A stretch of 64,000 nucleotides of DNA from Portibacter lacus (lineage in GTDB: Bacteria; Bacteroidota; Bacteroidia; Chitinophagales; Saprospiraceae), in contig NZ_JAJNKA010000011.1 in the NCBI RefSeq assembly GCF_021533215.1, positions 1 to 64,000 on the forward strand. The letters run 5' to 3'. The notes beneath the pieces are model-generated. The model did no database searches. It had not been told where the DNA came from and saw only the letters and a program-made list of their open reading frames with translations. Of the stretch, positions 1 to 10,059 are shown in pieces. The position numbers were made by a program, and so were the translations under genes. Position 1 is the first letter of the stretch, and each line of letters opens with the position of its first letter.

Positions 1-130
1 ATTTGAAAATAAATTATGTAACTTTAAGAAAAAACAACCTAAAACACAGGTAATATAAAGTAGTTTAAAAGTAACTATACTTTAAAGATTTTATTTAAAC
101 CCGGTCAACGTTATTCAGGCATATACACAC

Positions 131-165
131 TATCCACTATCCACTATCCACTATCCACTATCCAC
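131..165. repeat. Tandem repeat, five copies of a 7-mer
   Basis: Five exact copies of TATCCAC lie head to tail and end at the first base of the complementary stop triplet of accA (minus strand). The array is therefore the immediate 3' flank of accA. Seven-base tandem arrays are prone to slippage. No role is evident. Confidence 0.9.
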
Positions 166-1127
166 TAATCCTCCCCCATCACATCATATTGACCCATTTT
201 CGAATACTTATCGATTCTAATGTCAATTCGTGTTTCAGGATCTAACTCAGATAATGATGCTACTTCCTTCTTGATATGAGCTTTAAGCATTTTGGCCATT
301 TTCTCATGATCAGTATGAGCACCACCTGCTGGTTCTTTGACGATTTCATCAATTAAACCAAAGTTCAACATATGATCAGCTGTAAGTTTAAGTGCTTCAG
401 CAGCTTGTTCTTTATAATCCCAACTTCTCCAAAGAATCGTTGAACAATTTTCAGGAGAAATTACTGAAAACCAAGTATTCTCAAGCATGAAAGTCTTATC
501 TCCGAGACCAATTCCTAATGCTCCACCACTTGCTCCTTCACCGATAACATAGCAAAGAACAGGAACTTTAAGTTGGGCCATTTCCATTAAATTCTTGGCA
601 ATAGCTTCCGCTTGACCTCTTTCTTCGGCTTCTAAACCAGGATATGCACCAGGAGTATCAATCAGACAAACGATAGGAAGATTAAACCTTTCAGCCATTT
701 TCATCAAACGGAGTGCTTTTCGATAGCCTTCAGGATTCGCCATTCCAAAATTACGGTACTGTCTCATCTTGGTGTTCACACCTTTCTGATGACCGATAAT
801 CATGACACTGGTTCCGTCTAATCGACCGATTCCGCCTACGATAGCTTTATCGTCAGCATAGTTTCTGTCACCGTGTAGCTCTACAAACTTACTACACATA
901 TGTTCTATGTAATGTAGTGTGTAGGGGCGTTCAGGATGTCGAGACAACTGCACCTTTTGCCAACCCGTAAGATTTCCGTAGATTTCTTTGGTTTTGGCTT
1001 TTATTTTATGTTCTAGCTCTTTTACCTTGTCAGATACATCAATATCTCCTTCTTCACCAACAGCTATAATCTTGTTTAGCTGTTCATACAGGCTTTCGAG
1101 CGGCTTTTCAAATTCTAAAAATACCAT
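165..1127 (-). CDS. accA: Acetyl-CoA carboxylase carboxyltransferase subunit alpha
   Basis: Cytoplasmic subunit of acetyl-CoA carboxylase; with AccD it moves the carboxyl group from carboxy-biotin to acetyl-CoA, giving malonyl-CoA for fatty acid synthesis. The 320-residue length fits the family. The N-terminal helical segment ([15 protein letters not shown]) is typical of AccA, and the crotonase-fold core carries [15 protein letters not shown] and the GGIGRLDG strand. The frame extends 19 codons further upstream to a TTG, but the ATG at 1127 gives the usual AccA N-terminus, so I use it. It stands alone; accD is not in the window. A 7-mer tandem array begins right at its stop codon. Confidence 0.95.
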   Translation of the reverse strand: MVFLEFEKPLESLYEQLNKIIAVGEEGDIDVSDKVKELEHKIKAKTKEIYGNLTGWQKVQLSRHPERPYTLHYIEHMCSKFVELHGDRNYADDKAIVGGIGRLDGTSVMIIGHQKGVNTKMRQYRNFGMANPEGYRKALRLMKMAERFNLPIVCLIDTPGAYPGLEAEERGQAEAIAKNLMEMAQLKVPVLCYVIGEGASGGALGIGLGDKTFMLENTWFSVISPENCSTILWRSWDYKEQAAEALKLTADHMLNFGLIDEIVKEPAGGAHTDHEKMAKMLKAHIKKEVASLSELDPETRIDIRIDKYSKMGQYDVMGED

Positions 1128-1352
1128 ATTAAGAATTAAATCATTCAGTAACAATGGATGATAATTGCGGCGTAAATTTAACAATTAATAACAATTTAAC
1201 GAATAAGGTTTTCAAAGTATCAGAAAAGTGGTGTAAATTAGGGGACGGATATCGTGAATGATAAGTCTTTTTCAATATTAGTTTTGCTTATGAACAAATG
1301 ATTTCATTAAACACAAAAAGCTCCAATCAAATTAATGATTGAAGCTTAGTTG

Positions 1353-1426
1353 CGGTCTGGACGGGACTCGAACCCGCGACCCCCTGCGTGACAGGCAGGT
1401 ATTCTAACCAGCTGAACTACCAGACC
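1353..1426 (-). tRNA. tRNA-Asp (GTC)
   Basis: On the minus strand the 74-nt sequence folds as a cloverleaf. The 7-bp acceptor stem is GGTCTGG/CCAGACC with discriminator G. The D arm contains AGCTGGTTAGA, the anticodon loop CTGTCAC reads GTC for aspartate, and the T arm contains GGTTCGAGTCC. The 3' CCA is not encoded. A 40-bp segment containing the 5' part of this tRNA is repeated upstream of it on the minus strand (1574-1613). Confidence 0.95.
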
Positions 1427-1573
1427 TTGGTTATTTTTCTTTAAATTATTTCTTTTTATAGTACTTGATTCTTTTATCGAATACCTGGCTTTCGCGCCTC
1501 CACAAGCCATTGTTTGTGGTTTACAATCTAAAAAGTGAAATCTTTCATTTTTTTCCTTCGGAACGATTGCTCA

Positions 1574-1613
1574 TCTAACCAGCTGAACTACCAGACCTTG
1601 GTTATTTTTCTTT
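1574..1613 (-). pseudogene. Duplicated 5' fragment of tRNA-Asp with its leader
   Basis: These 40 bases are identical to 1403-1442, which cover the 5' acceptor strand and D arm of the tRNA-Asp gene plus 16 bases of its upstream flank. The copy stops before the anticodon stem and cannot fold into a tRNA. The two copies are 171 bp apart in the same orientation. The copied part is the 5' half with leader, not the 3' end normally duplicated by tRNA-targeting integrases, so a local duplication or an attachment-site-like scar are both possible. Confidence 0.85.
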
Positions 1614-1857
1614 GTTTTGTTTTTGGGACAAACATGCCATTCATTAACAGCGACTGCAAAAGTATAAAACCAAACGATATTTCACATATTTTTCTTCATT
1701 TTTTTTAAATAAAATTTATTTTATTCTACTTCGCTCGATTATTTATTTAAAATATGAAAAAAACTGATTTATAATCATTTAATTTCTTGTTGTTTATGCC
1801 ATTAACATGTTTTTCAGTTTTATAAATTAATTATATGGTGGAAGGGAATTAATTTTC
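1614..1857. other. AT-rich intergenic stretch
   Basis: Between the tRNA fragment and the stop of the S9 peptidase I see only AT-rich sequence with poly-A and poly-T runs, and no convincing gene or site. Confidence 0.5.
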
Positions 1858-4230
1858 TTAATTTTTCAAATTCTCCTCGAACAACTCAAATATTCTCCGA
1901 TATTCATCTGCCCAACTGCTAGCATGTTGAAACCCATGCCCTTCCATTGGGAAGATCGCGACATCCCAATTTTTCTTACCCAATTCTATTAACCGTTGTG
2001 ATAACCGAACCACATCTTGAAATTGTACGTTTCGATCGACCATACCATGCAACATGACCAAATTCCCCGCATTAAAATTATCTGCAAAATAAATAGGACT
2101 ACTTTTTTTGTAAGCCTCAGGATCCATGACTGGTGTATTCAGAATATTAGAGGTATAGCCATGATTATAGTGCGCCCAGTCCGTTACAGATCGTAATGCC
2201 GCTCCACTATTGAAAACATCGTTGTGGTTAAACATCGCAAAGATGCTTATAAATCCTCCATAAGAACCTCCATAGATTCCTATCTTATCTTTGTCCACTC
2301 CTAGTTTCTCCACTAAATATTTCGCGCCATCCACTTGATCGGAAAGATCTTTTCCTCCCATATGTCTATAGATCGCTGTTCTCCAATCTCGCCCATATCC
2401 AGCACTTCCCCGGTAATCGATGTCTAAGACCGTATATCCATTGTCAGCTAACAGATTATGGAACATGTATTCTCGATAATAACTTGACCACCAAGAATGC
2501 ACATTTTGCAAGTAACCCGCTCCGTGAACGAAAATTACTGCCGGCTTTCCATTGCTTACACCTTTAGGTTTATATAGTCTAGCAGGAACTGAAGTGCCAT
2601 CTGCCGCTTTAAAAGTTACCAACTCAGGATCCCTCCATTGGTAATTATCAAATGCCTCAGAGGTAGATTTAGTAATTCTCTTGGCTTCCGCACCTGCTTG
2701 ATTGGGCATGGTGTACAATTCCCATGGTTTATTTGAATAAGAATACCTCAAAACGATGTTTTTCTCATCTGGAGAAAGGGAAACGTCATTGTTGCCAGGC
2801 ATAGAAGTAATCTTCGTCCTTTTTCCTCCTTCAACTTTCATTTTATAGAAATGCTGCTCAGCTGGACCTACCTCATTTGACGTAAAGTAGAAATGACGCT
2901 TGTCATTCGAAAGTGAAGCATCTAAAATTTCAAACTTACCTTTCGTTAATTGCTTTTTCTTTTTAGTCGCTGTATTGTAAGAATATAAGTGGGAATATCC
3001 AGTCTCTTCAGATTGAAACCACAAAGTGACACCATCCGCTAACCAGCCCATATTCCCTGTTGTGAAATTCCAACTTTCGATCCCAGGCCCACCGATCCAC
3101 GCTTGATCTCTCTGGTGATCTATAAGAGATAATGCTGCAGATTCCAGATCAAGTGACATAATCCATCTGTCTTTATTGTCCATAGATCTCGCTACAACTA
3201 CCGCTTTACTTCCATCGCTATTGTACACTGGCCCATTGATAATGACTGCTCTTGGCTTTTTAAATTGATCATTAAAAGCACTATCTTTTTCAACATAATT
3301 CTTGAGATATTCAGGCTTATCATAAATGCCAGGGAAATCTTTTGTATCTATGATGTGGAAGGTATCTTTTTCAATATTGTAAATTCCAAAATCATAAGAA
3401 TTCTCAGGACTCCCAACTTTAACTCGGGATCGTAAATCTTCAACATACCCAGAGGTTGTCACGAAGTCAGGAACCTTTGTGCCAGTCGGATTTGCATTTT
3501 TAGTAAGTCTATAAGTGACGTATTTTCCATTTGGATTGACTGTGATTTGGCTTACATTCTTTCCTTCTAGATAGATCGTTTTAGGTCTATTCGGAGATTG
3601 TAATTCTCTACTTGCTTTCCTTGCATCAGAAACTTTTTCCTCATATTTTAATATCTCAAAGTGCTCTAATTGGTCATCCTCTAACCACTGCTCTTGATCG
3701 TTTAGCTTTTTGTCCTTTCTTTCGCTTCCCGTTTTGAAATCGGTTAACTGAGTGATACTTCCATTTTTACTATCCCAAGCATATGCATTGTTCTGGAAAT
3801 TATAATAGATTTTGCTTCCATCCGCCGAAAACTGTGGACTACTTTCAGAATCAAGCGTATTGGTTATTTGAGTTTTTATCTTAGTTGCCAGATCATAAGT
3901 GAACAAATCACCATCTTTACTATATAAAATGGCTGTTCTATCCTTGTTGTATGAGTAATATGGAGAAATTAAATCCATTTGCTCTTCTTCAGAAACCTTG
4001 ACGGTATCCCTGCCATTAATATCGGTTTTATACAAGGAGCTCATCAATTCATTGTTAGGATTCCAATAAAAGTAAATGTCTTGGCTATTAATGTCCCAGT
4101 AAGGATTACTAGGTTGTTCTCCGATAAATTCGTTCCCTTTCATTATCTCTTGAAGGTTCAGAGTGGAAAGATTCTGAGCAGAAATCGAAAGCGTTAATAA
4201 GATGGCCAATAAAGTAAATTGTAATTTCAT
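1858..4230 (-). CDS. S9 family peptidase (dipeptidyl peptidase IV-like), secreted
   Basis: Exported serine peptidase of the prolyl oligopeptidase family, expected to remove dipeptides from peptide N-termini in the periplasm. The 790-residue protein has a signal peptide (cleavage near SAQN, residue 18), an N-terminal beta-propeller with repeated DGS/SPDEK-type blades (about 40-500), and a C-terminal alpha/beta-hydrolase domain. The triad can be read as Ser656 in GGSYGG, Asp732 in MVDRN and His765 in EGHGF. Length and order match bacterial DPP IV. It appears to be a single-gene unit with no operon partner. Confidence 0.9.
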   Translation of the reverse strand: MKLQFTLLAILLTLSISAQNLSTLNLQEIMKGNEFIGEQPSNPYWDINSQDIYFYWNPNNELMSSLYKTDINGRDTVKVSEEEQMDLISPYYSYNKDRTAILYSKDGDLFTYDLATKIKTQITNTLDSESSPQFSADGSKIYYNFQNNAYAWDSKNGSITQLTDFKTGSERKDKKLNDQEQWLEDDQLEHFEILKYEEKVSDARKASRELQSPNRPKTIYLEGKNVSQITVNPNGKYVTYRLTKNANPTGTKVPDFVTTSGYVEDLRSRVKVGSPENSYDFGIYNIEKDTFHIIDTKDFPGIYDKPEYLKNYVEKDSAFNDQFKKPRAVIINGPVYNSDGSKAVVVARSMDNKDRWIMSLDLESAALSLIDHQRDQAWIGGPGIESWNFTTGNMGWLADGVTLWFQSEETGYSHLYSYNTATKKKKQLTKGKFEILDASLSNDKRHFYFTSNEVGPAEQHFYKMKVEGGKRTKITSMPGNNDVSLSPDEKNIVLRYSYSNKPWELYTMPNQAGAEAKRITKSTSEAFDNYQWRDPELVTFKAADGTSVPARLYKPKGVSNGKPAVIFVHGAGYLQNVHSWWSSYYREYMFHNLLADNGYTVLDIDYRGSAGYGRDWRTAIYRHMGGKDLSDQVDGAKYLVEKLGVDKDKIGIYGGSYGGFISIFAMFNHNDVFNSGAALRSVTDWAHYNHGYTSNILNTPVMDPEAYKKSSPIYFADNFNAGNLVMLHGMVDRNVQFQDVVRLSQRLIELGKKNWDVAIFPMEGHGFQHASSWADEYRRIFELFEENLKN

Positions 4231-4521
4231 TTCGAAGTTTTAAGATGTAGTAATGAAAGCAAGCTTAAAGTTAAAAGACTTTACTTAATGTTTGCAGTAA
4301 AATTGGCGCAGGCTTTTTAAGAATTCTAATAATTTCACATTGAACAATATTCCTTTCCTGATGTCGACTACAAAGAAAATGCGTCATTCATAAAACCAAT
4401 GATTCATATTTTAGTCATAAGACCTATGAGAAAGAGAAGAACTATATTGAATAAGATTTTACTATGTTGTCTAATTTCTGATGACATAGAGAGCAGCGAT
4501 AGAAGCGCTAATGATTGGCAA

Positions 4522-5811
4522 TTAAAATTTTACAAAACGCTTTACTTCTGAACCAACTTTTAGAAAATAAATCCCACTTGGAAATCCGCTAAGATTGATA
4601 CTTTTTTCCTTCTCAAAGTTATTTCCCAAACTCAAGAGTAGTGTCCCTTCAGGATTGTAAATCTGAATATCAGCGTTGAGTAATTTCCGAACTTCAGCTT
4701 TAATCTCTAATACATCTCTAACTGGATTCGGATAAATGGTGATCTCACTTTTTAAATATTGCTCAGAAACAATAGTCGAGCAACCACTATCTGTATTCAG
4801 ATATGCACTTTTAGAAGGTGGATTAGTACCCAGCCCATACAGCGGATGATTGACGATACTTTCGCCAAAGACAGTCAGGTTCTCAAAGATTCCATCTTCA
4901 GTAACTTGTCTTAATCCGCAATTGTCCCGATCCCAACTCCAAGCCATCCACCCCATGTTGTACTCCGCACAAAGTTCTAGTAGATACTCATAGTCTAGCG
5001 TGTATTGACATTCGAACTGGTCATCTTGAAAATTGGCTAATTCTCCGATGACGAAAGGCAGTTTCGTAGCAGCAGCTTGTTCTATTAATGCACTCATTTC
5101 CTCGGGAGAATCCGCATAATCTTGCCAGTAGCTATGTGTAGAAAAAATGAGGTTTTTTAATGGATCTGCCATTGCCAAGTCAGGAGCCATATTCGCCAGG
5201 GACTTAAGATTGGTTCCACACTCAGATCCATCGATCATTAAAGGCACGGTGATTCCTCCATCCCTGATTTTTTGGATAACCGAAGTGTAAGTCGCTACAA
5301 ATGCAGTTTCGCCACTTGCTACATCACCCGTCCAATTGATGTGCAAGGCTTCATTGAACAAATTCAAAATGATAGAATGCTTATATTCCTCAATCAATTC
5401 GACCACCCAATCTTGTAAATACCAATCCGCTAATGCAAGTAAAGCATCACCATCATTCTGGCAAGTCTGGTCATGTAATTCAATAATCGGAATCATACCA
5501 TTACTAATACATGCTTCCAGTACTTCTCGCAATTTCAAAGGATCCTGATAAACCGTGTTCGGCGCTTCCGCTTGGGCATCTTCGAACCAGACGATTCGAA
5601 CACAATTAGCGCCAGACTTTGCAATCTCATCGATGTGCAATTCAGCCGCACTATAACCCCAGTTAAATGGTGCGTAATTCACACCTCTTAAAATCAAAGT
5701 GTCTCCACACGGTCCGATGACGGCATCATCTGATGTATGAATCGTCTCCTGGCCGCTGATGTGGTTAAGACCGATGAAAATTAGAAATAGGAAGCAAATT
5801 CTTAGTCGCAT
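4522..5811 (-). CDS. GH5 family glycoside hydrolase with type IX sorting domain
   Basis: Secreted endo-acting beta-glycosidase of clan GH-A, probably a cellulase or mannanase; the substrate cannot be fixed by eye. From the ATG at 5811 (429 residues) a signal peptide ends near ISGQ. The catalytic domain covers about 25-330: the acid/base Glu154 is in NLFNEA and the nucleophile Glu257 in VIGELAN. After a linker, a C-terminal sorting domain (about 355-429) with IYPNPVRD and GIYFLKV predicts type IX secretion. The frame runs 13 codons further upstream to a TTG, but only the ATG gives a clean signal peptide. Confidence 0.85.
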   Translation of the reverse strand: MRLRICFLFLIFIGLNHISGQETIHTSDDAVIGPCGDTLILRGVNYAPFNWGYSAAELHIDEIAKSGANCVRIVWFEDAQAEAPNTVYQDPLKLREVLEACISNGMIPIIELHDQTCQNDGDALLALADWYLQDWVVELIEEYKHSIILNLFNEALHINWTGDVASGETAFVATYTSVIQKIRDGGITVPLMIDGSECGTNLKSLANMAPDLAMADPLKNLIFSTHSYWQDYADSPEEMSALIEQAAATKLPFVIGELANFQDDQFECQYTLDYEYLLELCAEYNMGWMAWSWDRDNCGLRQVTEDGIFENLTVFGESIVNHPLYGLGTNPPSKSAYLNTDSGCSTIVSEQYLKSEITIYPNPVRDVLEIKAEVRKLLNADIQIYNPEGTLLLSLGNNFEKEKSINLSGFPSGIYFLKVGSEVKRFVKF

Positions 5812-5874
5812 TTTTCTCTTTTGTAATGGTTTAAAATAACGAAAATTCAATTCTGGTGCTCATCTTATCTATAC

Positions 5875-5882
5875 CAAATGTA
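5875..5882 (-). promoter_or_regulatory. Candidate -7 promoter element upstream of the GH5 gene
   Basis: On the minus strand the sequence TACATTTG matches the Bacteroidota -7 consensus TAnnTTTG and lies 64 bp upstream of the GH5 start. I found no clear -33 TTG element at the expected distance, so this is a weak call. Confidence 0.3.
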
Positions 5883-5953
5883 AAGGAATGTCTTTGCAGG
5901 TCGTCGAATTAAAGTTTTAAGGGAAATATTTATCTTGAGGGAAATTAGCATAA

Positions 5954-6376
5954 ATGAAGAATTACATCGATGTGACTCCAGAAATGGGAAAGGCTTTCTA
6001 CATGAAATACAATGATAAAGGAAAGGTGACCATGTTGAATTTATTAAGATTTAAGGAAGTAGCAGACTATGATGGGCTAGATGAGATTTCACCAGCGCAA
6101 AATATTTCGGGTAAAGAAGCCTATGATATATACATGGAAAAAACAATGCCTTTTCTGAATGCTGCAGGAAGTAAGGTGATCTATTACGGTGAAAGCCGTG
6201 ATTTTATTATTGGGCCAGAAGATGAAAAATGGGATAGGGTCTTGCTCGTAGAGCACGAATCTGTTGCTAAGTTTATGGAATTTGCAAATAATAAGGCCTA
6301 TCTAAAAATTGCTGGCCATCGAACGGCAGCTTTATCTGATTCCAGACTTTTGCCTTCCATACAAACAGAGAGGTAA
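5954..6376 (+). CDS. DUF1330-like domain protein
   Basis: Small cytoplasmic protein of 140 residues with no signal peptide. The pattern KVTMLNLLRFKE near the N-terminus, YMEKTMPFLNAAGSKVIYYGE in the middle and WDRVLLVEHES further on looks like the dimeric alpha/beta-barrel family DUF1330 (ABM-like fold). The biochemical role of that family is not established; some barrel relatives are monooxygenases or isomerases. It is divergent from the GH5 gene and not obviously linked to it. Confidence 0.65.
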   Translation: MKNYIDVTPEMGKAFYMKYNDKGKVTMLNLLRFKEVADYDGLDEISPAQNISGKEAYDIYMEKTMPFLNAAGSKVIYYGESRDFIIGPEDEKWDRVLLVEHESVAKFMEFANNKAYLKIAGHRTAALSDSRLLPSIQTER

Positions 6377-6436
6377 GTTTTTTCGAAACCATAATCATTT
6401 CCTTTTGTATCTTATGAAATAAAATTGACAATAAAA

Positions 6437-7003
6437 ATGACCACCTATCGGATACATAAGAATGATCGAAAATGGATGCTTATACTGACCAGTTTCCTAT
6501 TTGTTTTTTATGTCAATGGGCAGAGAGACTTAGGGATCGAATCTATCGAAAGTCAACTTGATGAGATGAACTTAGCATTTGACATGCCAACCGAAAATGC
6601 TTTCAAATTTTCAAAACTTAGGAAGTCTGAATTTTTCGAGTACGATACCAGAATAAGAGCAAGATCTAACGAAATGGAAGTTCTGATTGCCCTTCATCCA
6701 GATGGCAAGGATTCTTTAACTACGCTTTTTCCTCACCTCGAATTTCAACGATTATTGGCCAATCTTAGTCCTAATGATGACGAGCAGAATATTATGGTTG
6801 TAGGATGGAGAGCACAAAAATTGAAAGAACGGAATGCAGATTGGGGCGCAGAAGCATACTTTAAGCCAAGAAAAGACATCTCCAATTTTCCGTATCTGAA
6901 ACTCATAGGTTTTTATCGGGAAGGACAAGGCATGGTAGTGATGGCCTATTGTTTTGACAAGCCAGATATGGTCCCTCAGCTCATTAGTTTTCAAGAGGAG
7001 TAG
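6437..7003 (+). CDS. Secreted protein of unknown function
   Basis: I do not recognise a family. The 188-residue product from the ATG at 6437 has a short charged N-terminus, a hydrophobic stretch (WMLILTSFLFVFYV) and a likely cleavage after VNGQ. It then reads as a soluble mixed alpha/beta domain with MVVGWRAQKLKE and KLIGFYREGQGMVVMAYCFD. A TTG four codons upstream is a less likely start. It follows the DUF1330 gene by 60 bp on the same strand and could be co-transcribed. Confidence 0.6.
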   Translation: MTTYRIHKNDRKWMLILTSFLFVFYVNGQRDLGIESIESQLDEMNLAFDMPTENAFKFSKLRKSEFFEYDTRIRARSNEMEVLIALHPDGKDSLTTLFPHLEFQRLLANLSPNDDEQNIMVVGWRAQKLKERNADWGAEAYFKPRKDISNFPYLKLIGFYREGQGMVVMAYCFDKPDMVPQLISFQEE

Positions 7004-7142
7004 TTCGATATTTCGAATAAAGAAACGTGGGCTTAAGTCCGAGATTAAGAAAGCTATTAATCGGAGAAGAATATAAAAAAATATTTATCGAAGCGAAGGA
7101 TTTTCATTTTACCAATGTCTAATAGAAAATTAAACATAGGAA

Positions 7143-8072
7143 ATGAAAAATAGCATAATTATTCTCTTAGCATTTGTAGTTATTGTATTCGCATCTTGCA
7201 AAACTAAAGGACATGTTCATCATTCAGAAATAGATAAGGATACTGATTTCACTAAGTCCTATACGCTTGTGGACGAGCAGTATGGAACAAAAACGAAAGT
7301 AAGTATCAAGGGAGAAAGTAGAATCATGGAAACGAATGCACTCCCGAATCACGAAACGGGTAGTTTCCCAAATTCACACAATCCAAATACAATTTCGGCA
7401 CAAAAGCAGCGGTACACTTTCCCGACCAAGCCAGTATATACAGGTACACCCAAAATGGCTAAGGAGCCAGGCGTAGCATTGAATGGAGTGAAATTTGATC
7501 CAGGCACAGCTGAACGCGCTGAGTGTGAAAGTGGAGAAGTATATCGGATAGAAGCGATCCAAGATTTTGCTGATTTGGGACTAGATTTTAATAACGCTCA
7601 TGTTCAGCCGACGGGAGCCTATCATTATCATGGTGTTTCTACGAATCTGGTTGACAAGTTTGACCAAGGTGGTGACTTAATTCATGTAGGATATGCGTTA
7701 GATGGATTTCGAATCATGTATTCTAAGAGTGGTGCCTATACACCTGGATATAAGCTGAGTACTGAGTTAAGACAAGGAAGTAATTGCACCTATAAAAATC
7801 CTCAAAATAGTATGGATATGGATCTAACTGGGACGAAGCCGGATGGTACGTTTACATCGGATTGGGTGTATGATAGTTCGATCGGAAACTTGGATGAATG
7901 TAATGGAATCGAAGTGGATGGAGAATATGTCTACCTGATTACTGAGTCCTATCCGTTTGTCAGCAGATGCTTAATGGGGGAGTTTGAAGAAGTAAAAAGA
8001 GGACCCGGTCCTGGCGGACAAAGACCAGGTGGGCAAGGTGGACCTCCGAGAAGGCCAGGTGGTAGAGGATGA
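7143..8072 (+). CDS. YHYH domain-containing lipoprotein
   Basis: Predicted outer-membrane or periplasmic lipoprotein: the signal ends in the lipobox FASC (Cys19). The body contains ALNGVKFDPGTAE, GAYHYHGVS (the defining YHYH motif) and YALDGFRIMYSK, the arrangement of the YHYH family, often found near extracellular calcium- or copper-related proteins but without a proven activity. The last ~25 residues are a low-complexity Gly/Pro/Arg tail, like the glycine-rich ends of other Bacteroidota YHYH proteins. A strong terminator follows at 8121-8153. Confidence 0.8.
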   Translation: MKNSIIILLAFVVIVFASCKTKGHVHHSEIDKDTDFTKSYTLVDEQYGTKTKVSIKGESRIMETNALPNHETGSFPNSHNPNTISAQKQRYTFPTKPVYTGTPKMAKEPGVALNGVKFDPGTAERAECESGEVYRIEAIQDFADLGLDFNNAHVQPTGAYHYHGVSTNLVDKFDQGGDLIHVGYALDGFRIMYSKSGAYTPGYKLSTELRQGSNCTYKNPQNSMDMDLTGTKPDGTFTSDWVYDSSIGNLDECNGIEVDGEYVYLITESYPFVSRCLMGEFEEVKRGPGPGGQRPGGQGGPPRRPGGRG

Positions 8073-8120
8073 AATTAAAAGATACTGAAAGAATTATAAG
8101 GAATAAGTTGTTTTGTCATG

Positions 8121-8153
8121 CTCGTACGCTTTTAATAGTGTGCGGGCTTTTTT
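8121..8153 (+). terminator. Rho-independent terminator
   Basis: A 9-bp stem, CTCGTACGC paired with GTGTGCGGG (three G-U pairs), an 8-base loop and then CTTTTTT. It lies 48 bp after the YHYH gene and isolates it from the symporter downstream. Confidence 0.8.
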
Positions 8154-8344
8154 AATTTTATGAGGGAGTATTCAGGATGATGGGAAAAGATATGTGAGAA
8201 TTTTACTTCTTCTTGAATTATATTTTAATATTTTGGTTGTTTAATTGAATGCGAAAGATTAGATGGTTATAAAATAATAGAAAGTATATTATTCATATAT
8301 TTTGTTTTAAAGCATTCTTTAACAAGAACAATAAACAAGAACAG

Positions 8345-10006
8345 ATGCAATTAATTGCTTTTTTAGGATTTACGATTTTAGTAGCTGTAATAGCATATTG
8401 GTCTACACGGAACACGAACGAAAATTCTTCGGACGGTTACTTTTTAGGTGGAAGAAGTTTGACAGCAGGCGTAATTGCAGGATCTTTATTATTAACTAAT
8501 CTTTCTACGGAACAGCTTATCGGCTTGAATGGTCAAGCTTATACTGAAGGTATTTTAGTAATGGCGTGGGAGACTTTAGCAGCTATTGCAATAGTCGTTA
8601 CCGCCATATTTTTACTGCCGAGATATCTTAAAGGTGGACTGACGACGGTTCCACAATTTCTAGGAAATCGGTATGATAAAACAACGAAGACGATCACCTC
8701 AGCTTTGTTTCTTTCTGGTTATGTAGTGGTTTTATTGCCTATTGTTTTGTTTTCAGGTGCAGTTGCTTTTAGCTCGATGTTCGATCTACCAGCGGTATTA
8801 GGAATTACAAGAATGCAGTCTATCTGGATGTCCGTATGGGGAATAGGAATAGTAGGGTCTATCTATGCGGTATTTGGTGGGTTAAAAGCAGTAGCCGTTT
8901 CGGATACCGTTAATGCGGTAGGTCTATTGATCGGAGGAATAATGATACCATTTTTTGGACTAGCATATATAGGAGATGGGAGTGTAAGTGCTGGTTTTAC
9001 AGAGTTAATGGCGGGAAATCCAGGTAAATTTAATTCCATAGGTGAAGCAACGGCTTCGGTTCCGTTCGCAACAATATTCACAGGAATGATGTTGGTTCAA
9101 GTTTTTTATTGGGGTACTAACCAAGCAATTATACAACGAGCATTAGCTGCGAAGAATTTAAAAGAAGGTCAGAAAGGATTGATTCTAGCTAGTTTTGTAA
9201 AGATTCTAGGTCCGTTAATATTGGTGATTCCAGGAATTATAGCTTTCCATATTTTTGGTGATTCTCTAGCAAAACCAGATGAAGCGTATCCGAGATTGGT
9301 AAGTCAAGTATTACCAGCATCGTTGGTTGGATTTTTTGCTGCAGTTTTATTTGGAGCGATATTGAGTTCGTTTAATAGTGCATTGAATAGTTCGGTAACG
9401 TTATTCGGTGTGGATATTTACAAGGAGTACTTTAATAAAGAAGCGACAGAGAAAACCGTTGTTAGAGCAGGGAAATTATTCGGTGTTTTCTTGGCTATTC
9501 TAGCCATGTTTATTGCACCTCTAATTGATAAAGCACCTGATGGACTTTTTGGGTATCTCCAAGAGGTTAATGGGTGTTATAGTATTCCGATCTTAACCAT
9601 TATTGTGGTGGGTTACTTAACGAAAAGGGTTCCAGCAATTGCAGCTAAGATCGGACTTTTGTTAGGTGTGATTTTATATTCTATTAGTCAATTTATTTTG
9701 AATCCTTACTTTGTAGGAAAAGCAGTGGCTACAGCTGAAGCCGCTGGAATTACTGGAAGTGATCTGGACATTATTAAAGCAGATGCTTACCCTCATTTCT
9801 TACATGTAATGGCTATTTTATTTGTATTGAATGTGATCATTATGTTGATTATTGGGAAAATCAAACCTAGAACTGAAGAGTTCAAATTAGAATATACAGA
9901 GCAAGTAGATATTACGCCTTGGAAATATGTGAAGCAATTTGGGATTGCAATCTGTATTATTGTAGTGTTTATATATGTATACTTCTCACCTTTAGTGACG
10001 GGATAG
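8345..10006 (+). CDS. Sodium:solute symporter (SSS/SLC5 family)
   Basis: Inner-membrane sodium-coupled transporter, here most likely for L-fucose or a related sugar. The 553 residues hold about 14 hydrophobic segments. Family features visible: DGYFLGGRSLTAG after the first helix, SLLLTNLSTEQLIGLNGQAY near the sodium site, TTVPQFLGNRYDK and FFAAVLFGAILSSFNSALNS in the long core helix. It converges with the mutarotase gene, whose stop lies only 53 bp beyond its own, so it forms the import side of the fucose locus. The start at 8345 is an ATG. Confidence 0.9.
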   Translation: MQLIAFLGFTILVAVIAYWSTRNTNENSSDGYFLGGRSLTAGVIAGSLLLTNLSTEQLIGLNGQAYTEGILVMAWETLAAIAIVVTAIFLLPRYLKGGLTTVPQFLGNRYDKTTKTITSALFLSGYVVVLLPIVLFSGAVAFSSMFDLPAVLGITRMQSIWMSVWGIGIVGSIYAVFGGLKAVAVSDTVNAVGLLIGGIMIPFFGLAYIGDGSVSAGFTELMAGNPGKFNSIGEATASVPFATIFTGMMLVQVFYWGTNQAIIQRALAAKNLKEGQKGLILASFVKILGPLILVIPGIIAFHIFGDSLAKPDEAYPRLVSQVLPASLVGFFAAVLFGAILSSFNSALNSSVTLFGVDIYKEYFNKEATEKTVVRAGKLFGVFLAILAMFIAPLIDKAPDGLFGYLQEVNGCYSIPILTIIVVGYLTKRVPAIAAKIGLLLGVILYSISQFILNPYFVGKAVATAEAAGITGSDLDIIKADAYPHFLHVMAILFVLNVIIMLIIGKIKPRTEEFKLEYTEQVDITPWKYVKQFGIAICIIVVFIYVYFSPLVTG

Positions 10007-10059
10007 AGTAAGCATAATTAATATAGAGCGGTTGATTTATCCTTCGAGTGGAATGGAGT

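Noticed and set aside
131-165. CRISPR-like array at the left edge
   Set aside because: Seven-base units without spacers; simple tandem repeat.
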